Positions 21,283 through 33,212 are shown, numbered from the stretch's first letter. The stretch: DNA of 64,000 nucleotides from Diphasiastrum complanatum (GCA_029204225.1 CM055094.1:5262063-5326062), one strand, 5' to 3'. Translations and numbers: made by a program. Notes: generated by a model not told the origin, from the sequence alone.

Positions 21283-23370
21283 CTAGCTTGGTTCAATCAT
21301 TGCTTTACTAATCACTCCAAGTGATGATCTGAACTTCATAAAAGGTGTCTTTTGAAGTGGTTTAGTAAGTAGATCAGCTACACATTCATTGCTTGGAACA
21401 TGCTCCAAAGCAATCTCCTTGGCTTGCACCATTTCTCTCACAAAGTGATGGCATATCTCAATGTGCTTAGATCTTGCATGGAAGATTGGGTTAGATGCAA
21501 GGTGTTGGGCTGATATATTGTCATTGTAGATGATTGGTGCCTCCTCTGAATCCATGATCTTTAGTTCCACCAATAATCTCTTGATCCAAAGTACCTCCTT
21601 TGTAGTGGTTGTCAAAGCTTTGTACTCGGCCTCGGTTGAAGATAGAGATATAGTTTCTTGCTTTTTTGAAAGCCATGAAACCACACCTTCTCCTATGAAA
21701 GTTGAATAGGAACTTGTTGATTTCCTATCCCTCTTGTCCCCTGCAAAATCTGAATCACTAAATGCATGAAGGTTAATCACATCTCCTCTATATAGAATCC
21801 CAAAATCCAATGTACCCGAGATGTATCTTAGAATCCTCTTAGCCTTTTTCCAATGGATATTCAATGGCTTTTGCATGGATTGGCTCAACCTACATACACT
21901 AAAGCTAAGATCTGGTCTAGTTATAGTGATCCACATTAAGGAACCTATAAGTTGCCTAAACAAAGTGATGTCCATGAAGGATCTTTCATCATCTTCATTT
22001 GGCACTTTTACATCTTGCTCCATTGGTGTGTCAACACTTTTGCATACTTCCATCTTAAACTTCTTCAAAAGACTTTGAGCATAGTTTACTTGACTTATAA
22101 AGATAAAATCAGACCCTCTAAGTACTTCTATGCCTAAGATGAAGTGAAGACACCCTAGATCTACCATCTTGAACTCTAAGGATAGATCTATCTTGATTTT
22201 TTCAATACCATCAACACTATTTCCACTAATGATGATGTCATCTACATAAATGAGTAAAAGTACAATACCAACATCATCAAACTTAATGTAAAGAGTGGGA
22301 TCATATTCACTTTGAACAAAAGAAAGTGAAATAAGATAGCAATGTAGTCTTGAATTCCAAGATCTCGAGGCTTGCTTCAAGCCATAGATGCTTCTTTGGA
22401 GATGGCATACTTTGTTCTCCATTCCATGCTTGATTAACCCTTGTGGCTGCTCCATATAGATATCCTCTTCCAAAAAACCATTCAAGAAAGCATTAGAGAC
22501 ATCCATTTGACATAGAATCCATCCAAAATGTGATGCAAGTGCAATGATTATCCTTATTGTGACCATCTTGGCCACGAGTGCAAAAGTTTCCTCATAGTCT
22601 ATCCCTCTCTCTTGAGCATAACCTTTTGCAACTAATCTTGCTTTATGTTTGTTAACACTCCCATTTGCATTCAACTTAAGCTTGAAGACCCACTTGCATC
22701 CTATTACATTCCTTTGAGGTCTCTCAACAAGCAACCAAGTTTCATTCTCAATCAAGGCATCATACTCATCCAACATAGCTTTATACCATTCTTTGGAGTT
22801 CAATGCATCTTCAACATTAGATGGTTCTTCAAAAATAGATAAAGCATAAGAAGTGGATGAGATACCCTCAACTTGCTGTCCTTTGCCTTGATATGTGAGC
22901 CTTGATGGCTCCACTTTTGCCCTTGAAGATCTCCTTGGTGTGATAGGTGGGTTTGGTGCTTGCTCCTCCATGAGCTCCTCCTCAAAACCAAGATCTTGCT
23001 CCTCGGCCATCTTCTTCTTGATTGTTGGAGCACTTGAGCCTTCTTCAAGCATATGCATATGATGTTCATCAAAGATGACATCCCTTGAAACAACAAATTT
23101 GTTCAAGGATGGGAGATAGACTTTGTAGCCCTTGCTTGAGCTTGCACATCCAAGCATGATCCCTCTTGTGGAAGATGGATCCTCCTTGGTTCTTGTTTCC
23201 AATGGCACATGCACATAACATATACACCCAAAAACTTTCAAGTGATTAAGATTGGGTTTCTTTCCATACAACATCTCATAAGGAGTTTTGCCTTCAATTG
23301 CTTTGCAAGACACCCTATTCATCAAGTAGTTTGCACATACAAGAGACTCACACCAAAAGGATTTGGGCAA
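21283..23370 (-). CDS. Copia E pol, downstream part: integrase end, RT, RNase H
   Basis: 695 codons. In order: integrase C-terminal segment (NRVSCKAIEGKTPYEMLYGK, residues about 14-33), a variable linker, the copia RVT_2 reverse transcriptase (WVFKLKLN, ARLVAKGYAQERGIDYEETF, active site YVDD near residue 375, TPMEQD), then RNase H (DSDFAGDKRDRKSTSSY, SSTEAEYKAL, HVPSNECVADLLTKPL). The stop lies just inside the 3' LTR boundary. The frame is continuous with the upstream ORF except for the TAA at 23380, so the listed start is only the first Met after that stop. Confidence 0.9.
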   Translation of the reverse strand: MPKSFWCESLVCANYLMNRVSCKAIEGKTPYEMLYGKKPNLNHLKVFGCICYVHVPLETRTKEDPSSTRGIMLGCASSSKGYKVYLPSLNKFVVSRDVIFDEHHMHMLEEGSSAPTIKKKMAEEQDLGFEEELMEEQAPNPPITPRRSSRAKVEPSRLTYQGKGQQVEGISSTSYALSIFEEPSNVEDALNSKEWYKAMLDEYDALIENETWLLVERPQRNVIGCKWVFKLKLNANGSVNKHKARLVAKGYAQERGIDYEETFALVAKMVTIRIIIALASHFGWILCQMDVSNAFLNGFLEEDIYMEQPQGLIKHGMENKVCHLQRSIYGLKQASRSWNSRLHCYLISLSFVQSEYDPTLYIKFDDVGIVLLLIYVDDIIISGNSVDGIEKIKIDLSLEFKMVDLGCLHFILGIEVLRGSDFIFISQVNYAQSLLKKFKMEVCKSVDTPMEQDVKVPNEDDERSFMDITLFRQLIGSLMWITITRPDLSFSVCRLSQSMQKPLNIHWKKAKRILRYISGTLDFGILYRGDVINLHAFSDSDFAGDKRDRKSTSSYSTFIGEGVVSWLSKKQETISLSSTEAEYKALTTTTKEVLWIKRLLVELKIMDSEEAPIIYNDNISAQHLASNPIFHARSKHIEICHHFVREMVQAKEIALEHVPSNECVADLLTKPLQKTPFMKFRSSLGVISKAMIEPS

Positions 23371-23379
23371 ACAAGCATC

Positions 23380-25257
23380 TTAGAACATTCTTAAAGCCTT
23401 AGAACATTCACATAATGTTCTATTCCTTCTTTCAGCAACTCCATTTTGTTGAGGAGTGTAAGGACAAGAAGTCTCTTTCTTGATCCCTTCCTCCTCACAA
23501 AAGGCCTTGAACTTATTGGAGATGAATTCTCCACCATTGTCACTTCTAAGAATCTTGATGCTATGATTATGATGCTTTTCCACAAACAACTTGAACTTTA
23601 CAAAAGTATCAAATACTTGAGACTTGAAGGAAAGTAAGAACACCCAACAATATCTTGAGTAGTCATCAATGAAGGTTAAAAACATGGATGAACCTCCATT
23701 AGATTTGGTGCTAGCAATGTGCACATCCGAGTGTATGAGTTCAAGAGGATGAGATGACTTTGTGATGGAGTTAGGAAACACCTTCTTATGTGCCTTGGAT
23801 AAGGCACAAGCTTCACAAACTTTGTCTTCCTTCCCAATAGACCTTGGTAGGCCTAAAGCATACTCCTCCTTGATCATAGCCTCCATGGAACCCGAGTTGA
23901 CATGTCCAAGTCTTTTGTGCCATAAAGTAAAGGTAGATATCTTGTTCTTCTCGGCCAACATGACAACATTAGTATCCAAAAATGCATCCAACTTATAAAG
24001 TTTGCCAAGTCTAGTGCCCTTAGCCACTATCTTACCCTTCTTCTTGATGAAACATTCATTTGAAGCAAAGTCAACATTGAAACCATTGTCTACCATTTGG
24101 CCAACACTTAGTAGATTCTCTGTTATTGTAGGAATGTACAAAACACCTTCTATGTTGATCTTTTTGGAAGATCCTAAGCAAAGGGGAATGCTACCAACTC
24201 CTTCAATCTTACAAGCTTCATAATTTGCTGTATAGATAGACTTTATAGGTCCATCATAAGATAAGAGAGAAGAGAAAAACTCCCTTTTACTAGTCATGTG
24301 TGAACTAGCACCCGAGTCAATCCACCAAGGATCTTCCCCTTTGAAGCTTGTTGAAGAAAATATGGACATCATGAGAGAGTCCTCATGTGAACTCTCCTCC
24401 TCCTCCTCTTTGCTCATGTTGGCTTGGATTTGATCTTGCTTCCTCTTGAAGCATTCCGAGGCATAATGCCCCATCTTGCTACAATAGTAGCACTTCACCT
24501 TTGATTTGTCCTTCTTGACTTTGGTGGTTGATGGAGATGCCTTTGAGGGTCCTTCTTGATCCTCAAGATTTGTAGACTTCTTGAATGTTGATACTTTGCC
24601 TTTGGACTTGCCTTTGCCTTTGGTGAAGAGAGCTTGGTCATCTCCACCTTGGATGGAAAGCCTATCCATCCTCTCTTGCATTTGGCTCCTTCTTGATTCC
24701 TCGGCCATGAGTGTGCCTTGGAGTTCTTCAAGTATAGGTAGCTTACCCATAATTGCATATCCCTGAACCAAATTGTCAAACTCAAAGCTTAGTCCATTCA
24801 ATATGAGTTGAACAAGCTCTTCATCCTTGATAGGGTCACCTATAAAGGCTAGCTCTTTGTTCAATTCCTTTACTCTTAGGACAAAAGTATGTGCACTCTC
24901 TCCTTTCTTTTGATAGCTTCTATAGATTTGATTCTTCAAAGCTAACATTCTAGTTTGGTTCTTGGATTCATAGACCTTTTGCAAAGTCTGCCAAGCATCT
25001 TGAGCTGAAGTGCAATCTCCTACCTCTCTTAAGAGTTCATTTGCAACATTCATTTTTATGCAATGTAGTGCAACATTGCACCTCTTGATGTATTTGGCTT
25101 TTTCTTGAGGATGAATAGGTTCACCCTCCTTACCATTTACAATTTCCATCAGATCTTGCATGATCATGATAGATTCCATTCTAACTTTCCATATGGAATA
25201 GTTAGTTTTGTTGAGCCTTTCATTAGTATCCAAAAGATATGCATTTATAGATGCCAT
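23380..25257 (-). CDS. Copia E gag, protease and integrase core
   Basis: 625 codons from ATG 25257. UBN2 gag (NYSIWKVRMESIM, residues 19-31), CCHC knuckle CYYCSKMGHYASEC (about 255-268), protease motif DSGASSHMTS (about 315), GAG-pre-integrase LWHKRLGHVN (about 447), integrase acidic residues in HSDVH, IDDYSR and SDNGGEF, and NGVAERRNRTL near the end. It stops at a single in-frame TAA after KALRMF; the same frame continues into the RT ORF 3 codons later. That nonsense change is the only coding lesion I see. Confidence 0.9.
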   Translation of the reverse strand: MASINAYLLDTNERLNKTNYSIWKVRMESIMIMQDLMEIVNGKEGEPIHPQEKAKYIKRCNVALHCIKMNVANELLREVGDCTSAQDAWQTLQKVYESKNQTRMLALKNQIYRSYQKKGESAHTFVLRVKELNKELAFIGDPIKDEELVQLILNGLSFEFDNLVQGYAIMGKLPILEELQGTLMAEESRRSQMQERMDRLSIQGGDDQALFTKGKGKSKGKVSTFKKSTNLEDQEGPSKASPSTTKVKKDKSKVKCYYCSKMGHYASECFKRKQDQIQANMSKEEEEESSHEDSLMMSIFSSTSFKGEDPWWIDSGASSHMTSKREFFSSLLSYDGPIKSIYTANYEACKIEGVGSIPLCLGSSKKINIEGVLYIPTITENLLSVGQMVDNGFNVDFASNECFIKKKGKIVAKGTRLGKLYKLDAFLDTNVVMLAEKNKISTFTLWHKRLGHVNSGSMEAMIKEEYALGLPRSIGKEDKVCEACALSKAHKKVFPNSITKSSHPLELIHSDVHIASTKSNGGSSMFLTFIDDYSRYCWVFLLSFKSQVFDTFVKFKLFVEKHHNHSIKILRSDNGGEFISNKFKAFCEEEGIKKETSCPYTPQQNGVAERRNRTLCECSKALRMF

Positions 25258-26057
25258 CTAGTCTCCTAATCAAGGACTTGACACAAATGAAGGTTACTTC
25301 TATTGATTTGATTGAAGGTCTACCTTATCCCACTTCTTAGGGACCTGAAAAGATCAGTAATAGACTTCCTATAAATATCTAAGAATGATCTCTAACAAAA
25401 TCAAATCATAGAATACTAGAAACAATGCACTTGCTTGATTGAAGTAGACAATACTAGTAGAATTGCTCCTCTTTCTATAAAGAACATTAAAGCTTCCAAA
25501 TGATCTGATCAAGAGTGAATTTCAGCAACCTAATATACTTCCAAAATCACTTGTAAAAGAGCTAAATGGAACTTAATGAGGATGCAACACAATCTACTAT
25601 CCAATCACAAGCAAAAAATGATCAAAATTGATGAAAAATTGATCTAATTTGGTGCATAAGTCAAGCAATGGTTGGACTGAACCTAAATCACTTTAGGAGG
25701 TGCCTACTACACCTTAGAACAGCCTTGAAGAGTCCCCAAAACTCTGATATTCCCTCTCCTTGAATGCTAGAAAGCCTCCTCTATGAAATCACCTCCAAAA
25801 CTCGCTTAGAAATCAATGCTTGGAGCAAGCAAAACTTGCTATCTTGGTAATGTGAATTGAATTCAACTTTGCCTCTGGTTTTAGACACCTAAACACCTGC
25901 AAATGAAGTCACACAACACCAATCTCCAATGTATTTGACTCACTTTGAGTTCTAGAATCAATACTAGATGCTAAGATCCAATCTACACAAGATTTAGATA
26001 AAAAATTGTGATCAAATTGAATGAAAACCAAGGATTTAGCTCATTTCAACCTTTAGG
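25258..26057 (-). other. Untranslated leader of copia E
   Basis: About 800 bp between gag ATG and the primer site, without an ORF. Unusually long but ordinary for some plant copia lineages. Confidence 0.6.
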
Positions 26058-26068
26058 CTCTGATACCA

Positions 26069-26750
26069 TGTAAAAATTACAGCAAATAAGGATCCTAAAA
26101 CACTTGAAATGATGAGGGAAACAATAGATTATGATTTCATAAGATTAGCACAAGTTGAACCATCAAAATCCATCAAAAATCTATGCTTGAACCTCACTAA
26201 ATGGCCCAAATCCTTGAAGAAGGCTTCACACATGTGAAAGTACGGCCTCCCACAGTCTGAGTACTGTACACCAGACCTACATTCAATCCTATAATCATTA
26301 GTAATCACAAGTACTCAAACAATTATGAACATAGAGAGCAATTGCACCATTATGAGAGAAAAAACATGAAATTGCTTGATTGATTTTGGTGAGATATCAT
26401 CACCTATATATACATGATCCATCACGGTTTTGGGCAGGTATGAGTAGCCCTAAACCTATCCCTAATGCTAATTTTGGTGGATCTTTCATCCCTACCAAGT
26501 TAGGGTTGGAATCTTGGAGATCTCTCAACAATGCAAAAATTACCAAAAATAGCTCCTATTTTTTCTCCCTTGTATCTAAGCATAATTTGGACTCATTCCA
26601 AAGGTTCTAACACTTAGGTCTACTTGAGAACATCCTTATGAATGGAATCCTATGCTATTTGGCACGTGTGACAAGCCACATCATGACCATCTAACTATTT
26701 ACAAGTCATATGACCAAAACTAGTCAAGCTAGAATTGTGAATTTTTAACA
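26069..26750 (-). repeat. 5' LTR of copia E
   Basis: 682 bp, TG...CA ends, next to the primer site at 26058-26068. Confidence 0.93.
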
Positions 26751-26849
26751 TGTATGGCAAGCCAACAGAAGTTTGCCATGTAGGCTTGAGTGGACCTAGA
26801 GAGAGAGATATATAGGTGGGCTAGAGAGAGAGAGATGGCCCACCAACTG

Positions 26850-26851
<2 letters not shown>
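26751..26851. repeat. Right part of the GCCACATGGC array
   Basis: Continues after the TSD with 'ggcaagccaacagaagtttgc' phrases and short GA runs, the other half of the array split by copia E. Confidence 0.75.

Positions 26852-26938
<87 letters not shown>
26852..26938. repeat. (GA)n microsatellite
   Basis: About 43 GA units. ORFs drawn across it on either strand are repeat artefacts. Confidence 0.95.
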
Positions 26939-27305
26939 CCCGCCAGGCCTACGTTTCGAAGCCTTCACAGTCGATTTTTTCCTCCATAGAAATGCATTTT
27001 TATTTCAGGCTTTCTCATGGAAAGTCTGATAATTTAAAAAGTCGTTAGAGCACCCTTCAAGTGTAATGAAATCCTTGATAATTAAAGTCCCTTTTGTTTA
27101 ACACCTTTCACCTTAAAAGTATGCACCTGCACTTCAAAACACTATGTGTGTGGGTCAAGGGTAATTTGAATTTGGAGTGGGCCCCGTAGATGAATGCATG
27201 GGGAGGAAGGCCATGCATCATTTTTCCCATACATTCATCCTCCTCCCCAAGTTTTTTAGTTCAAAAAATGTGCATGCATGGGTGAGGGGAGGAGCATGCA
27301 TGGGT
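26939..27305. other. Intergenic, no gene seen
   Basis: Unique-looking sequence with repeated 'gcatgcatggg' phrases (27180-27305), directly left of the outer copia element. Confidence 0.35.
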
Positions 27306-27310
27306 CCCCT

Positions 27311-27957
27311 TGTGAGAGATTTCAACTAGTTTATAAGTCATATTTTGGTAAATTGTCAATATGAGGCCAAAACTCATTTTAGACTTAGAGATTATCTTTT
27401 TGAAGTTATATTAGTTTAAAACACATTCAATAAACACTTTTTGAAAGTGCGGGAAAGTTGGTAGTCGAGTTTGAGAGAGATTCAAATTTGAACTTTCGGT
27501 ACATTGAATCTAGACCCAAACATAGTAGGGTTTACATTTTGGAGGGAAAGCCAAGTGGCCAAATAGGATCTGGACACTCTATAAAAGGCTGTAACTCGTG
27601 GAGAGACACGTCTTCTCTCTTCTCTCTCTCATTTCATCATTGTACATGGTTCTCTTTGGGTTCTACTACTCATTGGTGCACTATCTTGGTGATATCTTGC
27701 AATCTTGTGTGTAGAATGCTCATATTTTGTTATTTTCGGTTCCACACGTGTGAAATATAGTAGGGTACGGTAATTGTACGGACAAAAACTATATTTTATG
27801 TTTTGGTTCATGTTTGATCAAGTTCTATTAGAGTTTGCATCTCATTTTGTGTGTAGATGCTAATTTTTCTACATTGGCAAGATTGTTGGTTTGCTCCTTA
27901 TTGTAACCAAAGATCAGGGACATGGATTGGATCTTGAATGATCTGAAATATTTTACA
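27311..27957 (+). repeat. 5' LTR of copia C
   Basis: 647 bp with TG...CA ends, a TATA-like ctctataaaagg at 27578-27589 and the primer site immediately after. Confidence 0.85.
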
Positions 27958-28526
27958 TGGTATCAGAATTATTGTTTTTCAGGTTATGAAAGGATCAGCC
28001 ACATTTAGCAAGGATTTGGAGGAGTTACCAATGCTAGAGCATGCTAGATTGATTTCTACACAAAAATTAGCATTTTTGCATGTGTATAATTGATCTTTTG
28101 TAGGTTATATACTTGATCAATTCCAATTTCAAACTTGGCTTACTGGATTTAGATGTTTTTTGGTGCATTAGGAAGGTCTCATTGGAGGCTACAAGATGAT
28201 ATATCAAGTTTCTGGAAATTGCATGTAAAATTTGAGATATTCAATTTTTTGTGATTTCTCAAAACCCTAATTTTGATTGGATCTCTAGTGAACTTCATTT
28301 GAGTGTGTTTCAATCTTATTAAGTGGCAATAATCATTAGATTGAGGACAAATCATAGTTGATCAAGATTTCACTATTCTATGTGTTGATTTTCTAGTTAG
28401 AAGTGCTAGAAGAGATTTGAGAGGTTCCATATCTTTATGATTTCTTCTTGAGTTCATTTGTTGACATTCAAGAGAGTGCTTTGTGCATTGAAACAGGTTG
28501 AAAGAAGAAGATCCGGTCATTGCAAC

Positions 28527-29640
28527 ATGGCTACAAGTGGTGGATTCATGCTGGAAGACAATGATAGGCTTACCTCAATCAACTATTCTACTTGGAAGGT
28601 GAGGATGAAGTCCTTATTGGAGATGAATGAGTTGATGGAGATTGTTGCAGGTGTGGAGGAGAGACCTCAAAAACCTCAAGATCAAGTGAGGTATGACAAG
28701 AGAGCTAAAAGAGCTCTACACATGATTAAGATGAATGTTACCAATGAACTTCTCAAGGAAGTTGGTAAGTGAACATCATCTTTGGAGGCTTGGGAAGCTT
28801 TGAAGAAGCCTTATGAATCCAAGTCTACATCAAGAGTGCTTACTCTTAGGAGGAAAATCTTTCAAAGTTTGCAAAAGAAGGAAGAGAGTACTCATGATTT
28901 TGTTTTGAGGGTTAAAGCATTCAATGATGAGTTAGCATGTATTGATGAGAGCATTAAAGAGATAGAACTTGTTCGAGTTATACTTAATGGCTTGTTGGAT
29001 GATCATGCTAATCTTGTTCAAAGTTTTGCTATTCAAAAGACTTTGCCAAGTATTGTGGATTTGCAAGAGATCTTGGTGAATGAGGAGTATAGGCTTCAAT
29101 CAAGAGGAGGCAGATCTACATCAACATCTCATTATGAAGAGGACGCTATGTTCATCAAAGGCAAGTTCAAGGGCAAAGGCAAAGGCAAGTGATCTAAAGG
29201 GCAAGATCAAGGTGAGACTTCATCTTTTGGCAAAAAGAAAGATAAGTCTAAGTTGATATGATTTTATTGTGAAATCAAAGGGCATTTTGCTAATGAATGT
29301 TTGAAGAAACAAAGAGATGAAGGTAGCAAGCAAATCAACTTTACTACTAATGATGAGGATCTAGGTGGTTCACACATGACTAGTCACTAGGAGTTCTTTA
29401 CTTCTCTGATCGCTTATGATGGAGCCAAGAAAGCAATTCACATGGCCAATGGTGGTGAGTGTGTGATTGAAGGTATTGGTTCAATTTCTATTTGTCTCTC
29501 TACTAATAGGAACACAAGAATTGATGGTGTTCTTTACATCCCTTCACTTTCAAAGAATTTGCTAAGTGTTGGTCAAATGATAGAGAAAGGATACATGGTA
29601 AAGTTTGGTAGTGTTTCATTACAAAGGAAGAAATCTTGAT
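28527..29640 (+). pseudogene. Copia C gag and protease region, broken by stops
   Basis: The frame from ATG 28527 encodes UBN2 gag (INYSTWKVRMKSLLEMNEL), broken by a TGA at about 28770. It reopens (28782-29190) through VILNGLLDDH to a basic KGKFKGKGKGK, with further stops before a decayed knuckle (FYCEIKGHFANEC, first Cys lost) near 29270 and a protease-like GGSHMTS near 29370. A stop interrupts GAG-pre-integrase at 29638. Gag is a relative of copia E gag. Confidence 0.85.
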
Positions 29641-30653
29641 TGCTAGGGGCAATAGAAAAGGTAGACTTTTCAAGCTTGATGCTTTTGTTATGGCTAACAA
29701 AAAGGAAAAGATTGTTGTTAATGATTTCTTTGATCATATGTCAAAAGATGTTGGCTAGGTGCATTCATGAAGGAGGTGGTTCTTCTACATTCGTGATGAG
29801 TCCAAGAAAGTCATTTTTGCAGCAAGTGGAGTCACATGTCTTCATAAGGAGAGTAGATCAAATGGTTCTATCAAGAGACTTGGTGGGGGAGATAGTCACA
29901 AGTCAAGAAGAAGAGAAGTATGTGAAGAGCCCAAAGTAGGATGTACTTTGAATGATGTCATTGTGAATAATAGTGAGTCATTATCATATGAGTCATTACC
30001 TAAATCATTGAATAGAAGTTTTTGTTTGAAAAAAGAGGGTACTTCAATCATCCTTATGTTACTAATCATTTCTTTCATGGCTTCTAATGTTTTTGAGATT
30101 TCTACTTCTTATGATGCAATCATTGAGAGGGAGTCTTATGAAGGAAAGAGCAATGGAAGATTGGTTTTTGGGAAGATCCAAGGCATGGATCTCACATCTC
30201 TTCATCAACTCAAAGGATTCTATGATTATGAATTGATCACTCATGATCAAGATGGCAAAAGGTTGGTTGGAGAAGACTACATGGAGCAAATCGAGAGGCA
30301 ACATTGGTGAGCTTATTGAGGTTTGTTATGGACTCAAGAGGGCTGGATTTATTAGTTTGAAACTCATCTTCACCTATTCTACTTCATGTTGGATGGAAAT
30401 TTGGGATCTATCTTTTGATTTATGATGGTGACATTGGTGACATTGTTTTCACTAACATTTGTGAAAATTCGAGATCAAGCATTGATGAGATCTTGTTGGG
30501 ATCATATGTTTGAGAGGGAGTATTTCCAGAGGTTCAGGTCTGAAGATATTCATATCTTTTTGTAAGAGAAATAGTAATTATTCTTCCAAAGAGAACATGA
30601 TGCAAGTTTGAATAAATCAAACTAATATTAGTGTCTTCAATCGCAATTTTATC
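29641..30653 (+). pseudogene. Decayed copia C interior
   Basis: Short fragments of copia-like sequence, with no frame over about 120 codons and no intact integrase or RT motif. The element is interrupted at 30654 by the LTR of copia D1. Confidence 0.45.
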
Positions 30654-31347
30654 TGATCTATGTACTAATAGAACAATATTTATTCTGATTGAATATGCGT
30701 GCGAAAATTATATGCGGAAGTATGAGACAACTTAAGACAATTTAGACAATAAAACACTATTGATCAAAAACGAATTTTTATAACTCTGAATCTGATTCAT
30801 CAATATACAGTTCTTGCTGTCTTATCTCGTTGTTGTGTCTCTGATTGAGTTTTTTTTTCATCGACTAGTGCATATGTATTTATATTGCTACAGGACAGGT
30901 CTTTTGGCCTTTTAATAATGTAACAGTAGAAATCTAACCATTTATGACGGTTGATATTCAAGTAAACGCTCAGTTTCCAGGCTCGAATAAATTCTGTTCG
31001 CAAATATTTTCGCGACAATTTGTCTCTTTTATCTCAGCTTCGTGTTTCGCAAAATATTCATAGCACTTGTCTCTTCAGGACATTTTCGTCTTTCACGAAT
31101 TGTTCGCGACAGATGACAATTCTTAAGCTTGAAGAAGGAAGATAGAATATTTCGCGAACTATTCAAGATAGTTTCATGACATCTGAGGCTTGAACAAGAC
31201 ACTATTTTGCGAATCTTTCATGAATCTTTTGAGTTGGTCATGAATAGAAAAGTTTTGAGTTCGCGTCCTGTTTCTTTCTCATCCTTTGTCAAGTAAACTA
31301 CACGCTTTGTTGGCAGAATTAAGATCTATTTGATCAATTGTTCTACA
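30654..31347 (-). repeat. LTR of copia D1
   Basis: 694 bp, matching 61156-61918 in order but well diverged, with several 'ttcgcga' phrases. TG...CA ends are seen in both copies. Confidence 0.75.
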
Positions 31348-31390
31348 GCTCCTCTCAAAATGGAAGTTGGATTAACCCCAATCTTCTTCG

Positions 31391-31795
31391 CTACTTATCG
31401 AACAAGGCTTTACTTAGTGGCGTTGTAAAGATATCAGCCATCATTTCCTCTGTGGGTATGAAGATTGTCTTCAGTATCTTCTTCTTGACTAAGTCCCGAA
31501 TCACATGATACTTGATAGCTATGTGTTTTGTTTTCGAGTGAAACACATGATCTTTCGTAAGATAGATTGTTGAAGTATTATCCATTAATAAGACATAAGG
31601 TTCAGAACTAGATTCATCAAATCCTTCCAATATCTGCTTAATCCAGATCAGCTCGTTTGCCATCTTGGTTGCTGCTACATATTCCACTTCACAGGAAGAT
31701 TGAGCTACTGCTGCTTGCTTCTTGCTAATCCAGTGTATGGTTGTGCCAGATGCTAGAGTACAACCTCCTGAAATACTTTTGCTATCATCCTTCAT
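31391..31795 (-). pseudogene. Copia D1 RNase H
   Basis: 134 codons of copia RNase H: SISGGCTLASGTTIHW, SKKQAAVAQSS-EVEYVAAT, MDNTSTIYLTKDHVFHSKTKHI, EEMMADIFTTPLSKALF. A frameshift separates it from the RT frame at about 31800-31866. Confidence 0.85.
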
Positions 31796-31865
31796 GGATG
31801 CCCAGCTTGCATCAATGATTCAATGTGAAGTCCATCTTTCTTTGAATAACACAGTCCATAGTCTT

Positions 31866-32708
31866 TCATTTCTTGGGTACTCTCTTTGCCAACTTCCAAT
31901 GTAACGAGTCTGGGTTCTGATTATATTGGCTCAGCTTGTATACTACAAACGCTATATCAGGTCTGGTGTTGTCTACTAGATATAACGATGATCCAATTAT
32001 CCTACGATAGGGTGTTTTGGCCATTCGTTCTTCTTCCTCGAGAGTCTGCGGACAATCTGCCTTGTTCAATATTGTTTCAGGTATCATGGGAGTATGCACA
32101 CCTTTGCATTCGAGCATGTTGAAGTCTTCAATAATCTTTTGAGTGTACTTTTGTTGGTGAAGATACAACTTACCACCTTCAAAGTCTCTTACGATCTGCA
32201 AGCCTAGATAGATTTTAACTTCTCCTAGGTCAGCAATCTCAAATATTTCAGAAATGTCTCTTTTGACATCTGAAATTAACTTATCTCTTCTTGAGAAGAT
32301 AAGCGTGTCATCAACATAAACAACTAAAACGATTATTTCTTTTTGGACATATTTGATATAGACATTTGATTCAACAAATAGAGGTTTGAAACCTATGGAA
32401 CATAGTGCCTTTTGTTGTTTTTCAGATTGTTGTTCGTTAGTCTTAGACTTATTCCTTTTAGACGACTCCCTCTTAAACTTAGACTTCCTAGAAGATTTAT
32501 TCTTCTGAGTAAATAGAGCATTTTCCGAATCACCATTTTTGTCATAGCATTCACAAGCTTCTACTTCTTCCTTTCCTCTGTCTATTGCCTTTTGAAGTGT
32601 CATTGTCGCATCTTTCACCAATAAGGTTCGAGTTGTATGGAATGACCTTGGTAGGTAATTTTCCAGAGAGTTCAAAGTTTGAAACATGGCGAAATCATTT
32701 TCATTCAC
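31866..32708 (-). pseudogene. Copia D1 gag-RT fusion by internal deletion
   Basis: 280 codons in one frame. Residues 1-105 are the C-terminal part of gag (SLENYLPRSF, ACECYDKNGD knuckle remnant, KSKFKRESSKRNKSK). At about residue 105 the frame passes directly into RT (LCSIGFKPLFVESNVYIK, YVDD at about 130, ADLGEVKIYLGLQI, IIGSSLYLVDNTRPDIAF). Protease, integrase and the first part of RT are deleted, yet the reading frame is kept. Confidence 0.8.
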
Positions 32709-32922
32709 ATTCTATTTAGTTCCTCATGTTCTAGGTATATCTCGATGTGTAAAATTGATGTAAGAAATAGTGAAGCATCCAATTTGGACACTATTCTCTA
32801 TATCAATTATGAAAGATACTTTAGAACCTTAGAAAGGAGATCTATACTTAGGATGAAGATCATTCTAAAGTTGGATCAAAGTAGTATGGTTAAAACTATG
32901 CCAAAACTAGTTGAAGAGGGAG

Positions 32923-33212
32923 TGTGAGATATTTCAACTAATTTAGTCTAGTTTAGTCATATTTTGGTAAATTGTCAATATGAGGCCAAAACTCATTTTA
33001 GACTTAGAGATAAACTTTTTGAAATTATATTAGTTTAAAATACATTCAATAAACACTTTTTGAAAGTCTGGAAAAGTTGGTAGTCGAGTTTGAGAGAGAT
33101 TCAAATTTGAACTTTGGATGCATTGAATCTAGATCCAAAAATAGTAGGGTTTACATTTTGGAGGGAAAGCCAAATGGCCAAATAGGGTTTGGACACTCTA
33201 TAAAAGGATGTA
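32923..33212 (+). repeat. 3' LTR of copia C, left piece
   Basis: Matches the first 280 bp of 27311-27957, stops just after the TATA-like ctctataaaagg, and is followed at once by the gypsy A LTR (TGTAGGCTGATATTC). Confidence 0.85.

Larger units (their letters stand above)
20582..26755 (-). mobile_element. Nearly intact Ty1/copia element E with TSD TGTAT
   Basis: LTRs of 682 bp lie at 20587-21268 and 26069-26750, flanked by direct duplications TGTAT (20582-20586 and 26751-26755). Primer site TGGTATCAGAG is at 26058-26068 (minus). I counted four substitutions between the LTRs (for example cacgtg/cacatg at 20753/26228), so the insertion is recent. The internal region holds one gag-pol frame interrupted by a single in-frame TAA. 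It inserted into the GCCACATGGC minisatellite. Confidence 0.93.
30654..32708 (-). mobile_element. Truncated copia element D1 inside copia C
   Basis: Minus-strand element with a 3' LTR at 30654-31347 (plus ends TGATCTATGT...TTCTACA), a purine tract (about 31350-31360, minus), RNase H and RT. A related LTR and pol remnant (D2) lies at 61156-62680. The 5' LTR of D1 is missing; its right limit near 32708 is approximate. Confidence 0.75.
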
